A DNA stretch of 33,434 nucleotides from Candidatus Tayloriibacteriota bacterium (GCA_016188455.1 JACPHR010000003.1:1-33434); one strand, 5' to 3'. Positions 25,825 through 33,434 are shown, numbered from the stretch's first letter. Numbers and translations are program-made. Notes: generated by a model not told the origin, from the sequence alone.

Positions 25825-26940
25825 TCATCGAACGCCAAGCGTCGAACCGGGGTACTCGAGGTCTATCGGCTGGATGACAACTTTCTTATCGTCGCTTCGC
25901 TCGATGTAACCGGCGCGAAGCGCGCCGATGTTGTGCGAAGCGGCGACTTCGAGAACCGCGTCAACGTCGGCTTCCGAAACATAGAGTGCAAAGCCCGCAC
26001 CCATGTTGAGGTTGCCGTACGCTTCCGTGTCATCCACCGGGCCGTGCTTCTGCAAGAAGCCAAACACCGGAAGCTGTCTCGGCAGTTGCTCGACGATGTA
26101 GGCGAACGATTGCGTTGCCCGCATCAGTTTGCGCCAGCCATGACCCGTGATGTTCACGGCGTAGTGAATGCTCACGCCACGATTGAGGCAATCTTCGACG
26201 AGACTGACATAAATGTGCGTAGGGTCGAGAAGCGTCTCGCCGTATGTTCGCCCATCGTCGAGCCGAGTCATGTAGCCGTCAGACAACTTGTCGGCGATCT
26301 TCCGCGCCATCGTGAGGCCGTTCGCATGGATACCGGAACTCTCGATGAGGACAATCTCATCGCCGTGTTGGATGTTGTCCGCGGTGATGAGTCGGCCTTT
26401 CGGTTTCACGAGACCCATCGCCGAACCGGAAAGAACGATCGCCTCCGGCACGACAACGCCCTTGAGTGTTGGAGTTTCGCCACCACCCCAAGCGCATCGC
26501 CCAAGATTGCAGGCATTCTTCCAACCCTCGACGAGATCATGGCATCGTTTCTCGTCGTCGAACCAGTTTGAGTCGCCGACGGCGAGATGCATCGCCACTG
26601 AAAGCGGAAGTGCGCCGAGCGTGATCATGTCGTTCACGATCATCGCCACAGTGTCCTGCGCGATATGGTCGTAATACGATTTGTCAGTGAGGCGATACAT
26701 CGCATCGGCGACGAGATTCTTCGTGCCGAGCCCTTCCTCAACATGCGCGAAGTAGCTCTTGGCCGCTTCGATGAGATACGCGCTCTCACCACGACTTGAC
26801 TCGACTTCTTGAAATTCGCCGTTGTTGAGCCGTCTGATGTTACTTGCGGTTTCGCGGCCTGCGAGTTGCGCCAGCCGCTTGAACGAATCCATTGCGTCGT
26901 AGTTCACGCCGACGCCAGCGTAGGTCATCTTCTCTGTCAT
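25825..26940 (-). CDS. purM: Phosphoribosylformylglycinamidine cyclo-ligase (AIR synthetase) family
   Basis: TYAGVGVNYDAMD, DTVAMIVNDMITLGALPL, LSGSAMGLV, SSGIHANGLTMAR, NITGHGWRKLMR, NMGAGFALYV. Confidence 0.85.
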   Translation of the reverse strand: MTEKMTYAGVGVNYDAMDSFKRLAQLAGRETASNIRRLNNGEFQEVESSRGESAYLIEAAKSYFAHVEEGLGTKNLVADAMYRLTDKSYYDHIAQDTVAMIVNDMITLGALPLSVAMHLAVGDSNWFDDEKRCHDLVEGWKNACNLGRCAWGGGETPTLKGVVVPEAIVLSGSAMGLVKPKGRLITADNIQHGDEIVLIESSGIHANGLTMARKIADKLSDGYMTRLDDGRTYGETLLDPTHIYVSLVEDCLNRGVSIHYAVNITGHGWRKLMRATQSFAYIVEQLPRQLPVFGFLQKHGPVDDTEAYGNLNMGAGFALYVSEADVDAVLEVAASHNIGALRAGYIERSDDKKVVIQPIDLEYPGSTLGVR

Positions 26941-27230
26941 TGGTCACTCCTTTTTTCTGGCGGTCGGTTGTGATCCTTGAGATCGGTGAGTGGATAAACT
27001 CGGGTTGCCCAGAGAACTCCCTGGACAAAACCGAGCCAACGAAACACTTTCTCCATTCTTCCCTCGTGGACAAACTCGACCATTTTGTCGAGCATGCCGT
27101 GGCAGTGTTCGAGGCCGCGTACTTCTCCGTCGAACAAATCATCGTGAGGATAATCGAGTTTGCCGATATTCCTCTCAACGAAAAGTTGACGGTAGGTCTC
27201 GATGACTTTATCCACTTTTTCCGGTGTCAT
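26937..27230 (-). CDS. Hypothetical 97-aa protein translationally coupled to purM
   Basis: 4-nt ATGA overlap with purM start. Confidence 0.6.
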   Translation of the reverse strand: MTPEKVDKVIETYRQLFVERNIGKLDYPHDDLFDGEVRGLEHCHGMLDKMVEFVHEGRMEKVFRWLGFVQGVLWATRVYPLTDLKDHNRPPEKRSDQ

Positions 27231-27410
27231 TTTGCCCCCCCCGTATTTAGTTGAAAATGTGCGATTCCTTGGGTCACATTAGCTAAAATGTCAAGAAAAA
27301 TCAAGTTAAAAACGAATTGAAAAAGGAAAGGGTGTTTTTCTTTCGGGGTTCTGCCCGTGAAGTTTCCGGCCAGTGTGGCGGGGCTTCTGCGCTCGGGCGC
27401 GGCAAGGGGT

Positions 27411-27460
27411 CTGCCTGCCGGTAGGCAGAGGTATGGGGGGACCTGCCTGCCGGTAGGCAG
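27411..27460. repeat. Two copies of palindromic CTGCCTGCCGGTAGGCAG
   Basis: 27411-27428 and 27443-27460 identical. Confidence 0.85.
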
Positions 27461-27470
27461 GATTCCGCCG

Positions 27471-27502
27471 CGCCCTCGCGTTGTTTGATTGTGCGAAAAG
27501 TG
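27471..27502 (+). repeat. Inverted repeat C, left arm
   Basis: CGCCCTCGCGTTGTTTGATTGTGCGAAAAGTG, perfect reverse complement of 30631-30662. Confidence 0.95.
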
Positions 27503-27515
27503 ATAAAGTAAAGAC

Positions 27516-27929
27516 ATGATATCTAGTTTCCATTCAAGAAATTTTGCCTCCCTTGTGCTTTTTTCCTTTCTCGCGATAAGCATTTTTTGTCTGTGGACCG
27601 CAAATGCGATGAGTTTGGACGAATCTTCGGGCAACTGTGCTATCTACGGAAGTCAAATGACTCTGTGCGGTACAAACACGCAAAGCCATATTTCCGCATG
27701 GCAACATTTCTTGAATGTTATCCCGCAGAAAACTTTTGATTTTCTCCTCTTAGCTTTGTTGCTTGTCTTTGTTTCGGCTACATACAAAAACGTCTGGCCG
27801 CGCGCGCCGGAAGTCATGAGAAGTTTGGCAGTAAGAGTTTATGCAATACTGGATATAATTGACCCCATAAAACGAGCTTTGGCGCGCGGCATAATCCAAC
27901 CGAAAATCTATCCTTTCTACATCGGCTAG
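27516..27929 (+). CDS. Membrane protein with two TM segments and two Cys in the intervening loop
   Basis: TM - NCAIYGSQMTLCG - TM; first gene of the Dsb-type operon. Confidence 0.55.
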   Translation: MISSFHSRNFASLVLFSFLAISIFCLWTANAMSLDESSGNCAIYGSQMTLCGTNTQSHISAWQHFLNVIPQKTFDFLLLALLLVFVSATYKNVWPRAPEVMRSLAVRVYAILDIIDPIKRALARGIIQPKIYPFYIG

Positions 27930-28004
27930 CGTTGAGTTCGCGTGTTTTATATGAACGCGAACTCGTTCGCTGGCTTTTTCGTTATTAACATCTTTTCTAA
28001 ATTT

Positions 28005-28745
28005 ATGGAACAAGAAGATACACAACAAACAGGGCATATGAAAAACAATCTTACTGTACCAGTCGCAATAATCATTGCCGGAACACTTATCGCCGGAGCA
28101 GTATATTTCAGTGCAAGTGGAGACGGCGTTACCATCACACCGCAACAGCAAGCGGTGGCGGAAAATATCTCGGGACTTGAAAACATGAACCCCGTTGAAG
28201 ATTCCGACCACATCCGTGGCAATCCAAATGCTCCGGTCAAAATCGTTGAGTATGTGGACATGGAGTGCCCGTTCTGCAAACGTTTTCACTCCACAATGCA
28301 AAAAGTCATGGACGAATATGGCAAAGACGGCAAGGTGGCGTGGGTGTATCGCCATTTCCCGCTTGATTCTATTCACTCGCAAGCGAGAACCGAAGCGGTT
28401 GCAAGCGAATGCGCGAATGAGCTTGGCGGAAATGATGCATTTTGGAAATACACTGATCGCTTCTTTGAACTTACTCCTTCAAACAATCAAACGAATATCG
28501 CCACGGTATTGCCGCAAATCGCGCGGGAAATCGGGCTTGACGAAACGAAATTTAACTCATGCCTTGCAAGCAAGAAGTATGACAAGCACATCCAAGACGA
28601 CCTTGACAATGCAACCGCGACCGGAGGCAACGGCACGCCGTGGAGTATTGTTATAACTGCAAACGGCAAAAAATATCCTCTCTCGGGAGCGCAGCCATAT
28701 GAAGCGGTCAAGCAACTTGTAGAGCTTGCGCTTCAAGAAAAATAA
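28005..28745 (+). CDS. DsbA-family thiol-disulfide oxidoreductase
   Basis: N-terminal TM anchor; VKIVEYVDMECPFCKRFHSTM; GNGTPWSIVITANGKKYPLSGAQPYEAV. Confidence 0.9.
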   Translation: MEQEDTQQTGHMKNNLTVPVAIIIAGTLIAGAVYFSASGDGVTITPQQQAVAENISGLENMNPVEDSDHIRGNPNAPVKIVEYVDMECPFCKRFHSTMQKVMDEYGKDGKVAWVYRHFPLDSIHSQARTEAVASECANELGGNDAFWKYTDRFFELTPSNNQTNIATVLPQIAREIGLDETKFNSCLASKKYDKHIQDDLDNATATGGNGTPWSIVITANGKKYPLSGAQPYEAVKQLVELALQEK

Positions 28746-28747
28746 TT

Positions 28748-29311
28748 ATGAAAGGAAATCTCAAAAATCTGCAAGCGGCGTTTAGCGAAGTGTTTGCCAA
28801 CACTTCGTATATTACACTAGCGAGTACACTTGCGATTGTCGCTTTTCTCTTTGCCGTCTGGCTTCCTAACTTTGGTCTCATCATTGAAGTGTTCAGCACT
28901 TCAAGCGCGCCGCTTGCGGCAAAGCTCAAAGTTGCGATAAGTTTGCTCGGTGGAATTGGCACGAATTTCAGTTTTCTTTCCGCCGGGTACACCATCACAA
29001 TTGCCGCACTTTTCGGAATTAACTTGGCAATGATTGTTTATTTCTTGAAACGCACACGCGCTGGTCTTGGTAAACAAAATCTGGCGGCGGGAGTAGGCGG
29101 CATCGCAAGCGGCGCGCTTGGCATTGGTTGCGCTGCTTGTGGGTCTTTTATTTTGAGCACCACACTTTCCTCTTTCGGTGCCGCAAGCGCGCTCGCAATC
29201 CTGCCGCTTCGCGGCGGAGAGTTTGGAATTTTGAGCGTTGTTCTGCTTGCGTTCTCGCTCATCCTCATCAGCAGAAAAATCGCCGCGCCATTAATCTGTA
29301 ACGTAAAATAA
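28748..29311 (+). CDS. Polytopic membrane protein with CAAC motif
   Basis: ALGIGCAACGSFILSTTLSSFGAASAL; directly follows the DsbA gene. Confidence 0.6.
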   Translation: MKGNLKNLQAAFSEVFANTSYITLASTLAIVAFLFAVWLPNFGLIIEVFSTSSAPLAAKLKVAISLLGGIGTNFSFLSAGYTITIAALFGINLAMIVYFLKRTRAGLGKQNLAAGVGGIASGALGIGCAACGSFILSTTLSSFGAASALAILPLRGGEFGILSVVLLAFSLILISRKIAAPLICNVK

Positions 29312-29313
29312 TT

Positions 29314-29904
29314 ATGAATAAACAAACTACTTTCGCTATCGCAATAGCCGCCCTGCTCATCGGAGGGGTGCTTTTCCTTGGTCGTTCGCCCGAACAACCG
29401 GAGCAGAGCGGCAGTTTCGCTAATACCGCCCTCGCCGCAAAGTTTGAGGAATTATCCCAAAGCGGCAATTCGTCTTGCTCGGGCACATTCAAAGATTCAA
29501 TAACCGCCATGCCGGACGGTGCGCGGCTTAAAGGTTCGTGCTGTAGTCCAATGAGTATTCATCGCTACACCGAGCAAGTTGAAGGACTGCAAAAATTCAA
29601 ATCAGAGCTGGGCCAAAACATCGCAGAGATTCCCGATGATCCGTATGACATTGAAGCCGGACTCGCAAAGCGACTCATCTCCTATTACGACATAGAGCTT
29701 ACGCCGGAAGAACAAGCGGCATACGATTACGCCATGCTCAACTCAAGCGAGAAAGGCCCTTGTTGCTGTAAATGCTGGCGTTGGTATGTATATGGCGGCC
29801 TGGCGAAGTTTCTTATTCAAAACCACAGCTTCACCGGAGAACAGATTACCGAGGTGTGGAATCTGTCGGACGGTTGCGGCGGCGACAGCGAACATCATCA
29901 CTAA
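29314..29904 (+). CDS. Secreted/anchored Cys-rich protein, putative metal or redox role
   Basis: Signal anchor; GSCCSPM, GPCCCKCWRWYVYGGLAKFLI, LSDGCGGDSEHHH. Confidence 0.65.
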   Translation: MNKQTTFAIAIAALLIGGVLFLGRSPEQPEQSGSFANTALAAKFEELSQSGNSSCSGTFKDSITAMPDGARLKGSCCSPMSIHRYTEQVEGLQKFKSELGQNIAEIPDDPYDIEAGLAKRLISYYDIELTPEEQAAYDYAMLNSSEKGPCCCKCWRWYVYGGLAKFLIQNHSFTGEQITEVWNLSDGCGGDSEHHH

Positions 29905-29917
29905 AAAACTAAAAATT

Positions 29918-30448
29918 ATGGAGAATAATCAAAACAATCAATTATCAAACAAAGAGCAGTACGAGCTAAAACAACAGGAAAAGCTTAAAGAACAAAATCG
30001 TGTCGCACGGCACCGCTCCATGAAGCGTATGACAAAAATCGCGCTCATTGTTGCTATCATCGGCGGAAGTATTGGCACTTTTGTTTGGTATCTTGCGACC
30101 CGTCCGCCTATTCCCGAAGGAGAGATACTTTCCCGAAGCGGTTTGCATTGGCACCCCAAACTTGCAATTTTCGTCAAAGGAGAAAAACAGGAAATACCTG
30201 CCAACCTCGGCATTGGCGCGGTGCACAATCCCATGCATACGCACGATTCAAGCGGCGTTATTCACCTAGAATTTCAAGGCGTTGTTCGCAAGGACAATTT
30301 GAAGCTCGGCCACTTTTTTGAAGTGTGGGGCAAGGACTTTATGGAGCTTGGGTCGTCTGTCAAAATGACGGTAAACAGCGAGGAAAACGCCGAGCTTCAA
30401 AACTACATTTTGAAAGACGGAGATAAAATTGAGTTGCGATATGAATAG
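29918..30448 (+). CDS. Membrane-anchored His-rich protein
   Basis: Single TM then LHWHPKLAIFVKGEKQEIPANLGIG...HNPMHTHDSSGVIHLEF...GHFFEVWGKDF. Confidence 0.65.
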   Translation: MENNQNNQLSNKEQYELKQQEKLKEQNRVARHRSMKRMTKIALIVAIIGGSIGTFVWYLATRPPIPEGEILSRSGLHWHPKLAIFVKGEKQEIPANLGIGAVHNPMHTHDSSGVIHLEFQGVVRKDNLKLGHFFEVWGKDFMELGSSVKMTVNSEENAELQNYILKDGDKIELRYE

Positions 30449-30454
30449 AAATTT

Positions 30455-30628
30455 ATGGTAAAAATTGTTGATAAGAATAATAAAACGTTATACCAATGCG
30501 AAGAATGTAGTTTTGGGTACGAGGAGCAGTCGTGGGCGGAAAAGTGTGAAGCGTGGTGTAAGGAACATCAGAGTTGCAATATTGAGATAACTTCTCATGG
30601 CATTCCGCCCAAGTGGAAAGAAATTTAA
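30455..30628 (+). CDS. 57-aa Cys-rich (zinc-ribbon-like) small protein, absent from the ORF track
   Basis: MVKIVDKNNKTLYQCEECSFGYEEQSWAEKCEAWCKEHQSCNIEITSHGIPPKWKEI*. Confidence 0.7.
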   Translation: MVKIVDKNNKTLYQCEECSFGYEEQSWAEKCEAWCKEHQSCNIEITSHGIPPKWKEI

Positions 30629-30630
30629 TA

Positions 30631-30662
30631 CACTTTTCGCACAATCAAACAACGCGAGGGCG
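30631..30662 (-). repeat. Inverted repeat C, right arm
   Basis: Perfect 32/32 reverse complement of 27471-27502. Confidence 0.95.
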
Positions 30663-30845
30663 GGGTAATGGGGACAGTAATGGGGACAGCCACCATTGTT
30701 CGGTTATTTGTGTGTTATAATACATCATACACATTAAACCATAAGTTTACTTATTTAATTGTGGCTGTCCCTCATTACCCATTACCTCATTACGTTACTC
30801 TTCCTCCCATTACTGCATTACTGTCCATTACCATTACAGGGCAGA
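30663..30845. repeat. REP/MITE-like imperfect palindrome with GGGGACAG motifs
   Basis: GGGACAGCCAC (30683-30693) / GTGGCTGTCCC (30761-30771), flanked by taatgggg / cattaccc repeats. Confidence 0.6.
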
Positions 30846-30871
30846 TTTTTTGGCATAAGATTTTTTGGTTT

Positions 30872-31026
30872 TGTGGACCTAGGGAGAACCGCGATTACGC
30901 TTTCGGTCACAACTCTCATCTCGCCGTCGCTCGATTCGGTCGCGACCCCAGCTCGGCCATTTTTTCTGCTGAAAAAATATGCCTGCGCTTTCCGATTCTC
31001 CACGCAAAGCACGCAGGTGCTTTGCT
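30872..31026 (+). ncRNA. Putative structured element E4 (antisense to tRNA-Ala 3' end, echo)
   Basis: tgtggacctagggagaaccg (30872-30891) repeats tRNA-Ala end at 31050-31069; P1 GGAGAA/TTCTCC; hairpin GCAAAGCAC/GTGCTTTGC. Confidence 0.45.
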
Positions 31027-31051
31027 CTAGCCCCCACTTCGGGGACTCGTG

Positions 31052-31122
31052 TGGACCTAGGGAGAATCGGACTCCCGCCTCGTCCATGCCATGGACACGT
31101 TCTGCCACTGAACTATAGGCCC
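31052..31122 (-). tRNA. tRNA-Ala (anticodon GGC)
   Basis: Acceptor GGGCCTA/TAGGTCC, anticodon loop ATGGCAT on TGTCC/GGACG, T-arm GGGAG-TCCGATT-CTCCC. Confidence 0.92.
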
Positions 31123-31207
31123 GTTTCATCAAGATGTTATCGCAAAAAAACAAAATTGCCAACTTTATGCTATACTTGGTTGAGTGGCGTCAAAGTAGTT
31201 TTTATTT

Positions 31208-31435
31208 ATGAAAGCTCTTTTCCCGTTTCCAATGTTGCCAAGGTTACTTGTTGGCATAGCTTTTGGTGCGGCGGTCATTTACATCCTGCTTGAACTGGGA
31301 GTAATGTCTTTCAAAACAATGGCGGTCGCCCTGGCCATATTGATTCTTGGCATTCCCTTGGTAGCCATACTGCTCGTGTTGTTGTTGGCAGTATTGTTAC
31401 GGTTTATACTTGGATTTGCCGACCGAAAGAAATAA
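31208..31435 (+). CDS. Small membrane protein (two TM)
   Basis: Hydrophobic 75-aa ORF followed by terminator. Confidence 0.5.
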   Translation: MKALFPFPMLPRLLVGIAFGAAVIYILLELGVMSFKTMAVALAILILGIPLVAILLVLLLAVLLRFILGFADRKK

Positions 31436-31455
31436 TCCCAAACAAAAAACCGCCA

Positions 31456-31483
31456 GCCACACCCTCCGTTGTGTGGCATTTTT
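31456..31483 (+). terminator. Rho-independent terminator
   Basis: gccacac-cctccgtt-gtgtggc-attttt. Confidence 0.75.
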
Positions 31484-31518
31484 CTTGTGGAATCGCCAGA
31501 ACTTGCTAAAATAGGTCC

Positions 31519-32472
31519 ATGACTAAAAAAACCGAAAATGGACTGGCGACCGAACCGTACAAAGGCGTGCGGGATTTTTACCCGGAGGACATGGCCGTCC
31601 AGAATTATATTTATGATGTCTGGCAGGAAGTGTCTAAGCGATTCGGTTATAAGGAATACGGCGCTTCCATCCTTGAGCCAGCGGAATTGTACCGGCAGAA
31701 ATCCGGCGATGAGCTCGTCAACGACCAAATGTACGTCTTCAGCGACAAAGGCGGCCGCGAGGTGGCGCTCCGGCCCGAAATGACCCCGACCCTGGCGCGC
31801 ATGGTGGCGGCCAAGCGCAAGTCCTTGAAGTTTCCCCTGCGCTGGTACTCCATTCCCAATCTCTTCCGCTACGAGCGGCCTCAGCGGGGCCGGCGGCGTG
31901 AGCACTGGCAACTCAACTGCGACCTCTTGGGAGTGGCGGGAACTGAAGGAGATATTGAAATCATAAAACTTGCGTATGACGTGATGAAAGCCTTTGGAGC
32001 AAAAGATGAGAATTTTGTGATAAAAATTGGAAGCAGAAAGGCGCTTACCAAACAGCTAGTAAAACGCGGAGTTCCTTATGAACATCATAAGAAAGTTTCG
32101 CAACTTATAGATAAAAAAGGCAAAATGCCGGAAGAGGAACGTTTGGCAGAACTGAGAAAGCTCGGCGCCAATTTTGAAATTACTGAGAGCGACGATACCG
32201 CGGAGATTAGACGGCTCCTTTCGCAAAAGGGTGTAGCCAATACCGCGTTTGATGCAGAAATAGTCCGAGGGTTTGACTACTATACCAGTATGGTCTTTGA
32301 AGTCTTTGACGCCAGTCCGGAAAACCGCCGCTCGCTTTTCGGCGGCGGGCGCTACGACAATTTGCTTGACATGTTTGGCGTTGAGCCCGTCCCCGCAGTT
32401 GGCTTTGGCATGGGAGATGTAACCATCCGAGACTTTCTTACAACTCACAATCTTCCTCTTAGTAAGCACTAA
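31519..32472 (+). CDS. hisS: Histidyl-tRNA synthetase, catalytic core only
   Basis: YKGVRDFYPEDM, ALRPEMTPTLARMV, EHWQLNCDLLG, VRGFDYYTSMVFEVF, LFGGGRYDNLLDMF; ends after the catalytic domain. Confidence 0.88.
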   Translation: MTKKTENGLATEPYKGVRDFYPEDMAVQNYIYDVWQEVSKRFGYKEYGASILEPAELYRQKSGDELVNDQMYVFSDKGGREVALRPEMTPTLARMVAAKRKSLKFPLRWYSIPNLFRYERPQRGRRREHWQLNCDLLGVAGTEGDIEIIKLAYDVMKAFGAKDENFVIKIGSRKALTKQLVKRGVPYEHHKKVSQLIDKKGKMPEEERLAELRKLGANFEITESDDTAEIRRLLSQKGVANTAFDAEIVRGFDYYTSMVFEVFDASPENRRSLFGGGRYDNLLDMFGVEPVPAVGFGMGDVTIRDFLTTHNLPLSKH

Positions 32473-32590
32473 GCTGGACAGACTATTTCAAAGTGAAAAA
32501 TCTAAAAATTACCGAGGGGCGAATTATTTACGCGAATTAGTAGTTATTCGTATCATTAGTACAATTCGTATATTAGTATCGTCTATTCGT

Positions 32591-33166
32591 ATGAGAAAAG
32601 TAACCTTTGACACCGAAACCTCAAACCTCTTTCAGGATGTCGGTTCAAACGACCCGTCCAAGCTCGCGCTCTCGGTCGTCTGCATCCATGATTCGGAAAC
32701 CGACAGCTATGCGAGCTTCATGGAAGAAGACCTGAAAAAACTCTGGCCGATTTTGGAAAAAACCGACCTGCTCATCGGCTTCAACTCCGACCATTTTGAC
32801 ATTCCCCTCTTAAACAAATACTATCCGGGCGACCTGACAAAAATCAAAAGCCTTGACCTCTTGAAAGAAGTGCGCGCCTCGCTCGGCCGGCGGATTAAAC
32901 TGGACGACTTGGCCGAAGCGACCCTCGGCAAAAAGAAACTCGGCCACGGCCTTGAAGCCATCGTCTGGTGGAAAAACGGCGAGAAAGACAAGGTCGTCAA
33001 GTATTGCCTGGAGGACGTGAAAATCACCAAAGAAATTTATGAATACGCTCGGGCGCGCAAACACCTCAAATACAGGGAGGGCAATGTCGTGAAAGAAATT
33101 CCGCTTGACCCGAGCGGCTGGGAAAACTTGCCCGAGCAAACGCTGACGCACACTCTGCCACTCTAA
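32591..33166 (+). CDS. DEDD-type 3'-5' exonuclease/RNase H-like protein
   Basis: FDTETSNL, GFNSDHFDIPLL, KYCLEDVKITKEIYEYA. Confidence 0.8.
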   Translation: MRKVTFDTETSNLFQDVGSNDPSKLALSVVCIHDSETDSYASFMEEDLKKLWPILEKTDLLIGFNSDHFDIPLLNKYYPGDLTKIKSLDLLKEVRASLGRRIKLDDLAEATLGKKKLGHGLEAIVWWKNGEKDKVVKYCLEDVKITKEIYEYARARKHLKYREGNVVKEIPLDPSGWENLPEQTLTHTLPL

Positions 33167-33327
33167 AGATCAAAATACCAACATACGAACAATACCAATG
33201 ATACGAACATTACTAATTTCATACGAACCTACGAACCCCGATAATGGGGAGCATTTCGTATTTTTCGTATAGAGTTCGCATTGTTTGTATGGTTCGTAAA
33301 ATTCTTATGTTGGTATATTGAATTTCC

Positions 33328-33434
33328 ATGAAAACCCAACGTTGGTGGCGCGATTCAAAACCATACACGGCCCTGCTTTCATTCCTCTCGGCGGCCATAA
33401 TTTTAGGCTTTGGTTTTGCCGTACTCTATGGCGG
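33328..33434 (+). CDS. Start of a membrane protein truncated by window end
   Basis: MKTQRWWRDSKPYTALLSFLSAAIILGFGFAVLYG... Confidence 0.5.
   Translation, partial: MKTQRWWRDSKPYTALLSFLSAAIILGFGFAVLYG

Noticed and set aside
25404-25838. 144-aa minus-strand ORF between purM and infA
   Set aside because: Runs through three hairpins and a terminator; no protein-like pattern.
27411-27460. Two 18-bp palindromes spaced 14 bp apart, considered as a CRISPR start
   Set aside because: Only two copies, palindromic, spacer too short, no cas genes; more like a common dispersed palindromic repeat.
27750-28382. 210-aa minus-strand ORF over the Dsb operon
   Set aside because: Antisense to the CPFC-containing DsbA-like gene and its upstream gene; His/Cys/Arg-rich shadow translation.

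Overview
The window looks like a stretch of a small-genome Patescibacteria/CPR-type bacterium. Confidently recognised content: a PAP2 phosphatase, an ECF-type sigma factor, aspS, trpS, an ArsR-type regulator, a P2-type cation ATPase, a CaCA antiporter, dnaJ/dnaK/grpE, the alpha-operon block (infA-rpmJ-rpsM-rpsK-rpsD-rpoA-rplQ-rplM-rpsI), purM, a DsbA-type operon, hisS and a DEDD exonuclease. The unusual content is in the accessory parts. (1) Three gene cassettes are each bounded by their own inverted repeat (about 63, 180 and 32 bp), and no transposase or recombinase is visible. The 180-bp pair encloses an ATP-grasp ligase, an ECF-S-like membrane protein, a RibD-C/DHFR-like reductase and a CofE-like gamma-glutamyl ligase, which together suggest uptake and glutamylation of a cofactor. 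(2) A complete tRNA-Arg(CCG) lies inside a second tRNA-Arg(CCG); the outer gene is split at the D-loop into 21+51 nt that rejoin to an exact 72-nt cloverleaf. (3) Four related structured elements carry an echo of a tRNA 3' end, a complementary anti-T-arm segment and a perfect 8-9 bp hairpin. Three of them lie directly downstream of the matching tRNA. (4) Three copies of a TTCGCGCGAA-centred palindrome sit at the arsR promoter, the ATPase-operon promoter and the trpS upstream region, with a vestigial trpS 5' end in the ATPase-operon leader. All calls were made by reading the sequence; no database search was run.
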